31,315 nucleotides of DNA from the NCBI GenBank assembly GCA_014383605.1, contig JACNHM010000410.1, positions 1 to 31,315 on the forward strand, given 5' to 3'. Numbering within the stretch: position 1 is the stretch's first letter; every line of letters starts with the position of its first letter. The notes under the pieces were generated by a model. That model was given only the letters and a program-made list of their open reading frames with translations, did no database searches and was not told the origin of the DNA. Both the position numbers and the translations under genes were made by a program. Source of the DNA: Chloroflexota bacterium. GTDB taxonomy: Bacteria > Chloroflexota > Anaerolineae > UBA3071. This document shows positions 8,605-17,361 of this stretch, piece after piece.

Positions 8605-10305
8605 CTACTTGACGATGCGGGTGTTTTCCGTGAACTGGGCGTAGAGCGCCAGGACGGATTTCAGCTCGTGGCCGAAGTCCACGTAGTCGTGGCGCGCAGT
8701 GACCTGGTTCTGATACTGCAGCGGATAGGAGATCATATCCTCCAGGGTCTTGATCTGCGCGTCCTTCCACATCTGGACCTGCTTGTCAGGGTCGAGCTCC
8801 ACCCGGGCGGCCTCGATCTGGTCGTCAATCTGATCGTAGTGGGAGAAGTTGGTGTCCGGCTTGGCGCCGGTCACGACGATGGAGTCGGAGTGGTAGAAGC
8901 GGGTGAGGTAGACATCGGCATTAGGTCGCCAGGCGACGTAGATCACAATGGGGTTGACGTCCTCGCGGATCAGGCTGTGCATGCTGGCGTGATCAACCAC
9001 GTTGATCTTGATGTCAATGCCGATCTCGGCCAACTGAGCCTGCATGGACTCGTAGTTCTTGAGGTAGGACTCTCGCTCCGAGGTTACCATCTCCAGCGAG
9101 AAGCCATCGGCATAGCCGGCCTCGGCCAGCAGCTCCTTGGCCTTCTCGCGGTCTACGGCGTACTCCAGGCCCAGCTCGGCGACTTCCTTCTGGGTCAGCC
9201 CGCCGGCCAGGAACTGGGCCGGCACTGGCGAGTAGACGTTCGCGGCGACCGGCTCGCCGAAGAGGGCCAGGAACTCGTCCCGGTCCAGGGCATAGGCAAT
9301 GGCCTTTCTCACCAAGGGATTGTCCAGAGGCTCGACGGTGAGGTTAAAGTGGACGGTAGCCACTTCGCCCACGCCGTAGACGTCCACGCGGATGCCCGGC
9401 TCCTGGCTCATCCGCTCGACCCAGATCCCTTCCGCCGCGCCGTTGATGGCGTCCAATTCTCCCGACATGAGGCCGAGTTCGCGGCTGTTGATCTCGGGCA
9501 TGTAGCGGTATTCGACGCCGTCCAGCAGCGGCCGGCCGCGGAAGTAGGCGTCGTTGGCCACCAGCATGACCTTCTCCTGGGGGCTGTAGCTTTCGAACGT
9601 GAAGGGGCCGGTGCCGATGGGGTGGGTCTTGAAGGCCTCGGCGCCGATGGCCTCGTAGGACTTCTTGCAGACGATGAAGCCGCCCGCGTAGTCCGCCACC
9701 TTGGGGAAGAAGAGCACGGGCGAGATCGGGTCATCCAGCGTGATCCTGACGGTGTAGTCGTCCACCGCCTCGACGGCCATGCCGCCGTACTCGCCGGCAT
9801 AGGCAGAGGTGTCGGGGTTGGCGGACTTACCGAACGACCAGACCACGTCCTCGGCTGTCAGCTCGTAGGACGGTACCTCGTCAGAGGGATGGCACATCAC
9901 CCCGCGGCGCAGGTTGAAGGTCCACACCTGCTTGCCGTCCACGAGTTCCGGCTCGGGCAGCTTCTCGGCCATGTCCGGCTCAATGACCGAGCCGTCGCCT
10001 GGCTTGTAGCGCACCAGAGCGTTGAAGATCATGTCCACCAGGTTGCGGTCGTTGGTGGATGCAGCGAAGTGGGGATCCATGGTGCCCAGGTCGGCGGCCT
10101 TGTCAGCGTAGCGCAGGATGACCGGCTCCTTCGGCTCCGGTGTGGCGGTGACGACGACCTCCTTCTCCACCTCTACGGTCTCGATGACTGTCTTCTCAAC
10201 GACAACTTCCTTCGGAACCTCGATGATCTGAGGGGTGGGTGAGGGACAGGCGACCAGTAAAGAGGCCACCATGACCAGACTGAGCAGTAAACCAAAGCGT
10301 TTCAT
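8605..10305 (-). CDS. ABC transporter solute-binding lipoprotein, family 5 (peptide/opine/nickel type)
   Basis: The 566-residue protein starts at ATG 10305 with GGAGGAG at -6 to -12. A lipoprotein signal peptide ends in the lipobox LVAC with the lipidated Cys at residue 20. A Val/Glu-rich linker (EKEVVVTATPEPKEP, about residues 46-60) leads to the binding domain, which shows the family-5 pattern: TMDPHFAAS, VWTFNLRRGV, HPIGTGPFTFESYSPQEK, PLVRKAIAYALDRDEF and KELLAEAGYADGF. Such proteins bind short peptides, opines, nickel or metallophores and deliver them to Opp/Dpp-type permeases. The ligand cannot be read from the sequence. It is the first gene of the long minus-strand operon, and the two hairpins after it fit the usual excess of binding protein over permease. 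Confidence 0.95.
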   Translation of the reverse strand: MKRFGLLLSLVMVASLLVACPSPTPQIIEVPKEVVVEKTVIETVEVEKEVVVTATPEPKEPVILRYADKAADLGTMDPHFAASTNDRNLVDMIFNALVRYKPGDGSVIEPDMAEKLPEPELVDGKQVWTFNLRRGVMCHPSDEVPSYELTAEDVVWSFGKSANPDTSAYAGEYGGMAVEAVDDYTVRITLDDPISPVLFFPKVADYAGGFIVCKKSYEAIGAEAFKTHPIGTGPFTFESYSPQEKVMLVANDAYFRGRPLLDGVEYRYMPEINSRELGLMSGELDAINGAAEGIWVERMSQEPGIRVDVYGVGEVATVHFNLTVEPLDNPLVRKAIAYALDRDEFLALFGEPVAANVYSPVPAQFLAGGLTQKEVAELGLEYAVDREKAKELLAEAGYADGFSLEMVTSERESYLKNYESMQAQLAEIGIDIKINVVDHASMHSLIREDVNPIVIYVAWRPNADVYLTRFYHSDSIVVTGAKPDTNFSHYDQIDDQIEAARVELDPDKQVQMWKDAQIKTLEDMISYPLQYQNQVTARHDYVDFGHELKSVLALYAQFTENTRIVK

Positions 10306-10855
10306 TTGTACTCCTCCAATGTATCATTAAGAGACTGCGGTTGTGGCAGATGCCGACACAAATATCCGTGTTGCTTTTCTGCTTTACATCTCCACCTCCT
10401 TTCCGAATCCTGCCATGCGACGCATCGCAGCAAAGCTACCCCAGAGATCCAGGCAAGCTTCACCTTTTCAAAAACGCAACTCTGCTGGGTGCTCCTGAAC
10501 ACATGAGGGGATCCAGAATGCATTCACCAAAATGTGAACACATCCACCAGGGCGACAAGCGGAGAACAGCATATCTTGCCGCAAAGTTGAACGTACCCAC
10601 GGGCTGCAAGCCTCAGATGAACAAAACTGGAGTACCTCGCCAGCCGGGGCTGGCTCAGGGGAATGTGTTGAGCGACAGACACGCAACACACACAACGGAC
10701 GACACAATGAATGATCGTGCGAGCGGGACAGACGACAGACGATGGAGTCTTCCTGTGGTCGGGAACGTGGGCAGGAGACCCAAGACATAGCCAGGCGGGT
10801 TCAGCAACCACCCCGGTCACCAGGTCGTCCCCGGCCTGACCAAGGGAGCGGTTTG
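10306..10855 (-). other. About 550-base untranslated leader of the transporter operon
   Basis: Between the predicted promoter (10862-10890) and the binding-protein ATG (10305) there is no convincing gene. Visible elements are a perfect hairpin (GCCAGC-CGGG-GCTGGC, 10639-10654) and, on the minus strand, a near-ideal Shine-Dalgarno AAGGAGGTG at 10401-10393 followed by ATG TAA (10389-10384), a start codon directly followed by a stop. I could not match the leader to a known riboswitch or T-box by eye. Confidence 0.4.
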
Positions 10856-10861
10856 TAGCGA

Positions 10862-10890
10862 ATGATACCACATCTCGTCGGCAAAGTCAA
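10862..10890 (-). promoter_or_regulatory. Sigma70-like promoter for the transporter/dehydrogenase operon
   Basis: On the minus strand, -35 TTGACT (10890-10885), a 17-base spacer and -10 TATCAT (10867-10862). It is the best match in the gap upstream of the binding-protein gene and points into it. Transcription would start near 10855, giving a leader of about 550 bases. Confidence 0.6.
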
Positions 10891-10957
10891 ATTTCTGGCC
10901 GCTTGGACTGGCGCAGGGATTCGGCCCAGCCGCAACTATGCAGTGGCGGATGCAGGG

Positions 10958-10974
10958 CGAGGGGACACCCCTCG
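10958..10974. other. Perfect 7-bp hairpin downstream of the nucleotidyltransferase gene
   Basis: CGAGGGG-ACA-CCCCTCG lies about 50 bases after the stop of the gene at 11023-13518. It may act in 3'-end formation of that transcript, although no T-tract follows. The rest of 10891-11022 shows nothing recognisable. Confidence 0.35.
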
Positions 10975-11022
10975 TACTCCCCGGGCTTTCGCTGCGCAGG
11001 CCCCGCTTCCACGGCTTTCAGA

Positions 11023-13518
11023 TCATTCCTGCAATCTCTCGAGCACCCGACAGTACTTCTCGACGATCTCTGCCGCCTCGGCGGTGGAACCCGCCTCGGC
11101 GACGACGTGGCAGAGCGGTCTGTCCAGGTCGGGCCGCATCAGCACCCAAGTCCGGTCGGCCAACCAGATCTTGAGGCCATCAATGGTCTCGGTGCATGAG
11201 TCCTGATACTGCTCGATCAACAAACGCATGACCGTTCCCTTGGCTTCCCAGAGACAACTGACCTGCCCCTTGACAACGAAGGAGGGCGGCAATCTGGCCA
11301 CCACTTCCGAAAGCCGCGTCTGCTGGGTGGCCAGGAGCTCCAGCAGCTTGGCTGTGGCCATCAGACCGTCCATGGCGGGATGGAAGGCGGGGAAGACAAA
11401 GCTCCCTGTGCCATCTCCGGCCATGATGACTCCCTCCTGGCAGGCTGCTTTCATCAGCGCATGGGAATCAACCTTGGTACGCACTACCCGGCCGCCGTGG
11501 CGGGCGGCGATCTGCTCGAAGAGCGAGGACTGATCCACCGGCACGACCAGCACGCCGCCGCCAGCGGCTCGCAGGGCCAGATCAGCCATAGCGGCGCAGG
11601 CCACGGCATCGGGTAAAATCCGTCCACTGTCATCCACCAGGAAGATCTTCTCCCCGCCGACATCCAGGCGCACGCCCATGTCTGTGCCCAACGCACTCAC
11701 GATCTTGCTCAACTGCTCCAGACCGGCCTCGAACTCCTCCCACAGCACGGACATTTTGCTCTCGTCCAGGTTGGCATTGAGGGGGACGACATCCACGTGG
11801 AGAGCCGACAGCAACGAGGGCAACACCAGGGCGTTGGGCGCGTAGGCACAGTCCACCACGATCTTGAAGCGGTGCTGGCGGATAGCTTCGGCGTCGAGCG
11901 CGGCCATGAAGCCTTCCGTGTAGCGCTCTATCACCTGCGGTGCGTAGTCAATGGTGCCAATGTCATCCATGTAGGCGCGGCGGAAGTCCTCGCTGAAGAA
12001 AGCCCTCTCGATATCGCGCTCGGCTCCCTTGTTCAGATTCAGCCCATCGCCGTCTATGAAGCGGATGTCCACCACCCGCTGGTCATGCGGGGAGAGGCGC
12101 ACGTGCACACCGGCCACGGCTTCCGTCACCTGAGTGTAGTAGCGGGCGACGGGCATGGGCATCGTCCGCGTATCCCAGACGTTGACGCCGCCGGAGGGCA
12201 GCCCGGAGATGATGGCCCGTTTCAGCATGCGCGGGCTGCGGTGTGGATCGCGGTTGATGACCACCAGGGACCCCTTGGGCAGCGTGGCGGCGAAGGCCGC
12301 GCCCAGCTTGGCCGCGAACTCTGGCGTCAGATCCACGTTGACCACGCCGGTGACGCCAAAGCGTCCGAAAAGCACTTTGCGCCCTTGCCGCCCCCAGACG
12401 ATGCTCGACTTCACTGTGGCCCCCGGCTCCACCTCCTTGCCCGGCCAGAGCTTGACGTTGGCATGAATGACCGCCCGTTCGCCCACCACGCAGTTGTCGC
12501 CGATGACCACGCCTTCGAAGATGGCCGCCTTGGCCTTGATGCTGCACTGGCGGCCGATGATGGCCCCGTGTAATTCGGCAGCCTCGCCGATGTAGGAGTT
12601 GCGCCAGATGACGCTGCGTTCAACGTGTGCTTGATTATCAACGATGGTGTTATCGCGCACCACCGCTGGGCCGTGGATGATCACCCCGCCCTTGATCTTC
12701 ACCTCGTTGCCCAGATATATGGGGCCGTACAGTTGCGCATCCGGTGCGATCTCCACATCCCCGCCGGTCCAAATACGGCCGCCGATGTGATGGCCCAGTT
12801 CGGCCAGTTGTACGCGGCCTTGTAGGACGTCATGACAGGCGCGCAGGTACTCCTCGTGGTTGCCGATATCGCACCAGTATCCCTCGGCCACGTAGCCGAA
12901 CATGGGCTCGCCCCGCTCCAAAAGTTGCGGAAAGACCTGCTGGCTCCAGTCGCAGGATTCTCCTTCCGGAATCAGTTCCAGCACCTCCGGCTGTAACACG
13001 TAGATGCCGGTGTTCACCTGGTCGGAGATGACCTCGCCCCAACTGGGTTTTTCCAGGAACTGGACGATGCGCCCATCGGCATCGGTGATGATCACGCCGT
13101 ATTCCAGCGGATTGGGCACCCGGTAGAGGGCCAGGGTGGCGGTGGCCCCCTTCTCTTGGTGAAAGGCGATGATCTTGCCAAGATCGAAATCGGTCAACGC
13201 GTCGCCGCTGATGACGAGGAAGGGGTCGTCCAGGTGCTTCCGGGCGTTCTTCACACTGCCGGCTGTGCCCAGCGGCACCTCTTCGACGACGTAAGTGATG
13301 TTCAGTCCCAGGTGTTGGCCGTCGCCGAAGTAGTCCTCCAGAGACTCGGCGTGGTACTGGACGGTGACAATCACCTCGGTAATCCCATGCCGCTTCAGCA
13401 GTTCCAGGATATGGCCCAGCACGGGCTTGTTGACCACGGGTACCATAGGCTTGGGGCGGCCCACGGTCAACGGCCGCAGCCGCGAACCCTGCCCCCCAGC
13501 CATAACCACAGCTTTCAT
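11023..13518 (-). CDS. Sugar-1-phosphate nucleotidyltransferase fused to a degenerate phosphohexomutase domain
   Basis: An 831-residue protein, start ATG 13518, with GGGAGG about 11 bases upstream. Residues 1-235 are a nucleotidyltransferase ([44 protein letters not shown]), usually annotated mannose-1-phosphate guanylyltransferase. Residues about 250-370 are left-handed beta-helix hexapeptide repeats (for example [21 protein letters not shown]). Residues about 375-831 align with phosphomanno/phosphoglucomutases, but the key loops have changed: the phosphoserine loop reads VRLSPHDQ (about 473-480), the metal loop LDVGGEK (618-624), the sugar loop AGDGTGSF (700-707) and the phosphate loop RPDLDRP (795-801). 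The mutase half is therefore probably inactive and may bind or regulate. The likely role is supply of an NDP-sugar for cell-surface glycans. It is a single gene with its own promoter. Confidence 0.88.
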   Translation of the reverse strand: MKAVVMAGGQGSRLRPLTVGRPKPMVPVVNKPVLGHILELLKRHGITEVIVTVQYHAESLEDYFGDGQHLGLNITYVVEEVPLGTAGSVKNARKHLDDPFLVISGDALTDFDLGKIIAFHQEKGATATLALYRVPNPLEYGVIITDADGRIVQFLEKPSWGEVISDQVNTGIYVLQPEVLELIPEGESCDWSQQVFPQLLERGEPMFGYVAEGYWCDIGNHEEYLRACHDVLQGRVQLAELGHHIGGRIWTGGDVEIAPDAQLYGPIYLGNEVKIKGGVIIHGPAVVRDNTIVDNQAHVERSVIWRNSYIGEAAELHGAIIGRQCSIKAKAAIFEGVVIGDNCVVGERAVIHANVKLWPGKEVEPGATVKSSIVWGRQGRKVLFGRFGVTGVVNVDLTPEFAAKLGAAFAATLPKGSLVVINRDPHRSPRMLKRAIISGLPSGGVNVWDTRTMPMPVARYYTQVTEAVAGVHVRLSPHDQRVVDIRFIDGDGLNLNKGAERDIERAFFSEDFRRAYMDDIGTIDYAPQVIERYTEGFMAALDAEAIRQHRFKIVVDCAYAPNALVLPSLLSALHVDVVPLNANLDESKMSVLWEEFEAGLEQLSKIVSALGTDMGVRLDVGGEKIFLVDDSGRILPDAVACAAMADLALRAAGGGVLVVPVDQSSLFEQIAARHGGRVVRTKVDSHALMKAACQEGVIMAGDGTGSFVFPAFHPAMDGLMATAKLLELLATQQTRLSEVVARLPPSFVVKGQVSCLWEAKGTVMRLLIEQYQDSCTETIDGLKIWLADRTWVLMRPDLDRPLCHVVAEAGSTAEAAEIVEKYCRVLERLQE

Positions 13519-13545
13519 GTTCAGCTATACCTCCCTCTGACAGTC

Positions 13546-13574
13546 ATTTTAGCACATTCTCTGTTGTTTGACAA
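13546..13574 (-). promoter_or_regulatory. Sigma70-like promoter for the nucleotidyltransferase gene
   Basis: Minus strand: -35 TTGTCA (13574-13569), a spacer of exactly 17 bases, and -10 TAAAAT (13551-13546). It lies 28 bases before the start codon, giving a leader of about 20 bases that contains the GGGAGG ribosome site. Confidence 0.7.
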
Positions 13575-13665
13575 CACCCGGCGAACGCCAACTTGCCGCC
13601 GGGCGCATCCCGTGGTAGGATAAGGGCAGCGATCCAACCCCGACCCCGGGCCCGTGTAGCCCTGG

Positions 13666-13731
13666 GGTCAAGAAGCTGTGTTTCTTGACCGCCCCCTCTC
13701 GCGGGCTGCTGGGCACAAGCCCAGGCGGCCC
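13666..13731. repeat. Two adjacent strong hairpins between divergent promoters
   Basis: Hairpin 1: GGTCAAGAA (13666-13674) and TTCTTGACC (13682-13690), perfect 9 bp with a 7-base loop. Hairpin 2: 13703-13731, with a core CTGGGC-ACAA-GCCCAG extended by GGGC/GCCC. They occupy the space between the minus promoter at 13546-13574 and the plus promoter at 13753-13780. Function unknown; an operator-like or insulating role is possible. Confidence 0.5.
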
Positions 13732-13752
13732 AGGAGGGTCTTCGAGGCCAGT

Positions 13753-13780
13753 TTGACAGCTTACCCCTTTTGACTACAAT
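13753..13780 (+). promoter_or_regulatory. Sigma70-like promoter for the yqeY-pgpH-ybeY operon
   Basis: -35 TTGACA at 13753-13758, a 16-base spacer and -10 TACAAT at 13775-13780. Transcription would start near 13787, about 28 bases before the yqeY start codon. Confidence 0.7.
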
Positions 13781-13814
13781 TGAGAGAGAACTGAAGGAAC
13801 CACAGGAGAACGAC

Positions 13815-14273
13815 ATGGACTTGATGGATAGGTTGAACGCCGACCTGAAAGAGGCGATGCGCGGCGGCGACCAGGTGCGCAAGCTGGCCCTGCGCGCCGT
13901 GAAGACGGCCATTCGCCAGGCAGAGGTCGCCGGAGAGGAAGCCCGTACGCTGAGCGAACAGGAAATCCTGGTCATCATCGCCAAGGAGGCCAAGCAGCGC
14001 CGCGATGCCATCGTGGAGTTCGAAAAGGGCGGCCGCCCGGACCTGGTGGAGCAGGAGCAAGCTGAACTGGCAGTGCTGGAAAGCTACCTGCCCCAACAGC
14101 TCACGCGGGAGGAGATCGCCGAGATCGCCCAGCGGGTGATCGCCGCAGTGGGCGCCACCGGCCCGCGGCAGATGGGCCTGGTGATGCGCCCCCTGATGGA
14201 GGAACTGCGCGGGCTGGCCGACGGCAAGCTGGTCAACCAGGTCGTCCAGGAGCTCCTGCGCGTCGCCTCGTAG
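13815..14273 (+). CDS. yqeY: GatB/YqeY domain-containing protein
   Basis: A 152-residue protein starting at ATG 13815 behind AGGAGAA. It shows the YqeY pattern: LNADLKEAMRGGDQVRKLAL with a following VKTAIRQAEV, then LSEQEILVIIAKEAKQRRDA, ELAVLESYLPQQLTREEI and a C-terminal MGLVMRPLMEELRGLADGKL. This region is related to the C-terminal tRNA-binding tail domain of GatB, but stand-alone YqeY has no settled function. In many bacteria it lies close to the phoH-pgpH-ybeY-dgkA group, as here, although no phoH gene is present in this copy. It is the first gene of the plus-strand operon and ends 23 bases before the next start. Confidence 0.92.
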   Translation: MDLMDRLNADLKEAMRGGDQVRKLALRAVKTAIRQAEVAGEEARTLSEQEILVIIAKEAKQRRDAIVEFEKGGRPDLVEQEQAELAVLESYLPQQLTREEIAEIAQRVIAAVGATGPRQMGLVMRPLMEELRGLADGKLVNQVVQELLRVAS

Positions 14274-14296
14274 TGAGCGACCTTTAGCAAGAAGTC

Positions 14297-16444
14297 ATGG
14301 ACATCGAAGGGATCGTCGAGGAAAGCGCCCGCTCACTCAGGGAGGCAGGGCCACGCGTCTCCTGGCGTGAGAGGCTGCCGGGGATCTTCTTCAGCGCGCT
14401 CTTCGCCCTCGCGGCCGTCCTCATCCTGACGCTGCGCCTCTCTCCCACGGATCGCATCGCCCTGCAAGCGGGCGATGTCAGCTCGGTAGACATCCGTGCC
14501 CCTCGTCCTCACCACTACATCAGCGAGTTGCTCACGGAGGAGGCTCGCCGCAGTGCTGAGGCCTCTGTACCCGACGAGTACGATCTCCCGCAGGCCCAGA
14601 TCCGCAACCAGCGGGTGGCGCGCTCCCGCGAGATATTGGACTACATTGGCTCGCTACGCGCCGATGCCTACGCCACGGTGGAAGATCAGATCGCCTGGAT
14701 CAAAGCCATCCCCGATGTCAGCCTCTCCACCCAGGCGATCAGCCAGACGCTGGCCCTCGGCAACGAAGCGTGGCTGCGCGTGGCTGGGGAGGTGCCGCTG
14801 GTGGTCAATCGGGCCATGCGGGAAGAGATTCGAGAGCATCAGCTCGCCGCGGCGCGCCGCCGTGTGGATAGCTTCATCGGCCTGCAAGTGACACTCTCGG
14901 ATGAGGAAGTGGAAGTCGTCAGCGCTCTGACCAAAGCGCTGTTGCAGCCCAACAGCTTCTACAATGCGGAAAAGACAGAGGCTGCCCGCCAGGCGGCGCG
15001 GGAGGCGGTGGAGCCTGTCACCGTCTCCTTTGCCGAAGGGGAGATCATCGTGCGGGGGGGCGACATCGTGGACGGATTGGACGTGGAGGCCCTGGAGCAA
15101 CTGGGCTTGCACGAGGCGGCCGGGGACTGGTGGCAAGCAGGCGGCACGATCCTTTTCGTCCTGATTCTCACAGCGCTCATCTGGGCTTATCTGCTTCGTT
15201 TCGCGCCGGAATTCTGGGAGCGACGGCGTTGGCCCCCTCTGTTGTCCTTGCTGATGATCGTTTTCTTGCTGCTGGCCAAGTTCATGCTCCCCCAGCGTTC
15301 CCTCCTGCCCTATCTTTTCCCTCTGGCCGCGCTGTCCATGCTCGTGGGTTCCCTTTTCGACCTGCGGCTGGCCACCCTGATCACTCTGAGCTTCGGGCTG
15401 CTGGTGGGCTATCTCACCAACGGCGCGCCGGAAATCGTTACCTACGCTGTGGTCGGCGCGCTGGCCGGCGCGTTCACCCTGGGCCGGGGCGAGCGGCTCA
15501 GCAGCTTCGCCGGGGCCGCGGGCTATGTGGCCCTGTCCAATCTAGCTGTGCTGGCCGCCTTCCGGCTGCCCGATCGCAATCTCGACCTGACGGGAATCGC
15601 CGAGCTGGCCGGCGCGGCGGTGGCCAATGGCGTGCTGGCCATCAGCCTCACCCTGCTGGGCCTTTTCTTGCTGGGCACGCTCTTCGGCATGGTTACCTCG
15701 CTGCAATTGATCGAGCTTTCCCGCCCCACCCACCCGCTGATGCGGCAGTTGGTGCTCAAGGCTCCCGGCACCTATCATCACAGCATCATCGTCAGCAATA
15801 TGGCCGAGCGAGCGGCCAGTGTCATCGGTGCCGATGCCATCCTGACCCGTGTGGGGGCTTTCTACCATGACATCGGCAAGGTCGTCCGCCCGCACTTCTT
15901 CGTCGAAAACCAGGCCGAGCAGAGCAATCCTTACGAGCAATTGGACCCCTATACCAGCGCCCAGATCATCGTCAGCCACGTCAAGAATGGCCTCGATCTG
16001 GCCGAGAAGTACCGTTTGCCCGAACGCGTCCGCGCCTTCATCCCCGAACACCAGGGCAAGGGTTTGGTCAGCGTGTTTTACCAAAAGGCCTCGGAGCAGG
16101 CGGACGGGGATACGGTGGTCAACAAGGCGGACTTTCGCTATCCCGGCCCCAAGCCACAGAGCCGCGAGACGGCCATCGTCATGCTGGCCGATAGCTGCGA
16201 GGCCGCCGTGCGCGCCGTTCCTCCTGCGAATGTGGAAGAACTTAAGAAATTGGTGCACCGTATCATCGGCCAGAAGTTGTTGGAGGGGGAACTGGACGAG
16301 AGCGAGCTGACTTTGCGCGACCTGGATCGCGTACGGCGGGCCTTCGTGGACGTGCTGCGGGGCGTGCATCATCCGCGCATCCGCTACCCCGAGCCGTCAC
16401 CAGCTATTCCTGCCCAGGCGGAGACCGAAAGTGAGCCGGAGTAA
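14297..16444 (+). CDS. pgpH: 7TM-HD family phosphohydrolase, PgpH-type cyclic di-AMP phosphodiesterase
   Basis: A 715-residue membrane enzyme. One N-terminal span (about residues 28-48, FFSALFALAAVLILTL) is followed by an extracytoplasmic 7TMR-HDED region (about 49-280) that includes SFAEGEIIVRGGDIVDGLDVE. A bundle of further spans occupies about 283-480, and a cytoplasmic HD domain about 490-650. The metal and catalytic HD motifs are intact: GTYHHSIIVSNMAERAA, FYHDIGK, PEHQGKG, and the C-terminal YPGPKPQSRETAIVMLADS. PgpH enzymes hydrolyse the second messenger c-di-AMP. The ribosome site is weak (AGCAAGAAG). The gene overlaps the start of the YbeY-DgkA gene by 14 bases, so the two are likely coupled. 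Confidence 0.93.
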   Translation: MDIEGIVEESARSLREAGPRVSWRERLPGIFFSALFALAAVLILTLRLSPTDRIALQAGDVSSVDIRAPRPHHYISELLTEEARRSAEASVPDEYDLPQAQIRNQRVARSREILDYIGSLRADAYATVEDQIAWIKAIPDVSLSTQAISQTLALGNEAWLRVAGEVPLVVNRAMREEIREHQLAAARRRVDSFIGLQVTLSDEEVEVVSALTKALLQPNSFYNAEKTEAARQAAREAVEPVTVSFAEGEIIVRGGDIVDGLDVEALEQLGLHEAAGDWWQAGGTILFVLILTALIWAYLLRFAPEFWERRRWPPLLSLLMIVFLLLAKFMLPQRSLLPYLFPLAALSMLVGSLFDLRLATLITLSFGLLVGYLTNGAPEIVTYAVVGALAGAFTLGRGERLSSFAGAAGYVALSNLAVLAAFRLPDRNLDLTGIAELAGAAVANGVLAISLTLLGLFLLGTLFGMVTSLQLIELSRPTHPLMRQLVLKAPGTYHHSIIVSNMAERAASVIGADAILTRVGAFYHDIGKVVRPHFFVENQAEQSNPYEQLDPYTSAQIIVSHVKNGLDLAEKYRLPERVRAFIPEHQGKGLVSVFYQKASEQADGDTVVNKADFRYPGPKPQSRETAIVMLADSCEAAVRAVPPANVEELKKLVHRIIGQKLLEGELDESELTLRDLDRVRRAFVDVLRGVHHPRIRYPEPSPAIPAQAETESEPE

Positions 16445-17303
16445 GCGCCCGCCCAGCCCTGCCGTCGCCGTGCAGGTGGATGTGGAGTTCGCCGAGCAGA
16501 CAGACGTTGCCGCCCTGCGCGCCGCGGCGGTGGCGGCTCTGGTGTCGGCAGGGCAATACAGTGGGGAGATGACCCTGGTGGTGACCAGCGACGCCCAGGT
16601 GCAGGAACTGAACGCACGCTACCGGGGCGTGGACGCGGTGACTGACGTGCTAGCCTTTCCCGCCCGCAGCAGCGAGGAACGTTTCGTGGAGGGGCCGGAG
16701 GCAGCGAGTTATCTTGGCGATGTGGTCATCGCCTCCCCCCGCGCCGCGGCGCAGGCGGCAGCCGCCGGTCACTCCCTGGCCGACGAGTTGCGGCTGCTGG
16801 TCGTGCATGGCGTATTGCATCTGCTGGGGCACGATCACGCCACGTCCGCAGCAGAGGCGGCGATGTGGGGGCGGCAGGAGCAGATTCTGGCGGGGCTACC
16901 CTCTGAGACGTCGAGAGAAGCGGAAAACAAATGGCGCTCGGACCTGCCGACCAGCTTCCGCAATGCCTTCGCTGGCCTGGCGCATGTCCTGCGCACACAG
17001 CGCAACGCCCGCATCCACCTGGTCATCGCCCTGCTGGCCGTGGCGCTGGCCGCCGTGCTGCGCCTGAGCCTGGTGGAATGGGCCGTCCTGGCGCTGACCA
17101 TCGGTTTCGTCTTCGTGGCCGAGATGTTCAACTCCGTGGCCGAGGCGGCGGTGGACGCGGTGACGCGGGAGTTTCATCCTCTGGCCAAGTCGGCCAAGGA
17201 TGTTGCCGCCGGGGCAGTGATCTTCGCCGCCATCGTTTCCGTCGTCGTGGGGTTGTTGCTCTTCGGCCCCCGCCTGTGGGCATTGGTGGGGGGAGGGCGT
17301 TAG
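16431..17303 (+). CDS. YbeY rRNA maturation nuclease fused to a DgkA-type diacylglycerol/undecaprenol kinase
   Basis: A 290-residue fusion starting at GTG 16431 inside the end of pgpH, with a purine-rich GGCGGAG upstream. Residues about 12-150 are YbeY: TDVLAFPARS, SYLGDVVIASPRAAAQA and the zinc motif HGVLHLLGHDH (about 126-136), all three His intact. Residues about 168-290 are a DgkA-type kinase: SFRNAFAGLAHVLRTQRNAR, three predicted spans, and AEMFNSVAEAAVDAV with HPLAKSAKDVAAGAVI, the conserved kinase motif. In most bacteria these are two adjacent genes. I see no stop or frameshift between them; the junction falls around residues 150-167. The YbeY half would act on rRNA at the membrane face if the fusion stays intact. 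Confidence 0.92.
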   Translation: MSRSKRPPSPAVAVQVDVEFAEQTDVAALRAAAVAALVSAGQYSGEMTLVVTSDAQVQELNARYRGVDAVTDVLAFPARSSEERFVEGPEAASYLGDVVIASPRAAAQAAAAGHSLADELRLLVVHGVLHLLGHDHATSAAEAAMWGRQEQILAGLPSETSREAENKWRSDLPTSFRNAFAGLAHVLRTQRNARIHLVIALLAVALAAVLRLSLVEWAVLALTIGFVFVAEMFNSVAEAAVDAVTREFHPLAKSAKDVAAGAVIFAAIVSVVVGLLLFGPRLWALVGGGR

Positions 17304-17361
17304 CCACCGGGCTCCAGCCGGCGTTTGCGCCTTGGGGCTGTCGAATCAGAGGGACGTAACC

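Noticed and set aside
8536..10242. 568-codon plus-strand frame opposite the solute-binding protein gene
   Set aside because: It is antisense to a gene with a clear lipoprotein signal and family motifs; its Val/Gly/His-rich product is typical for the opposite strand of high-GC genes.
10302..10523. 73-codon minus-strand frame overlapping the binding-protein start by ATGA
   Set aside because: The start has no properly spaced ribosome site, the product is Cys/Arg-rich without a recognisable domain, and the overlap can be chance.
10741..10860. Possible riboswitch or T-box in the transporter leader
   Set aside because: No match by eye to T-box, glycine, lysine or other common consensus sequences; kept only as an unexplained leader.
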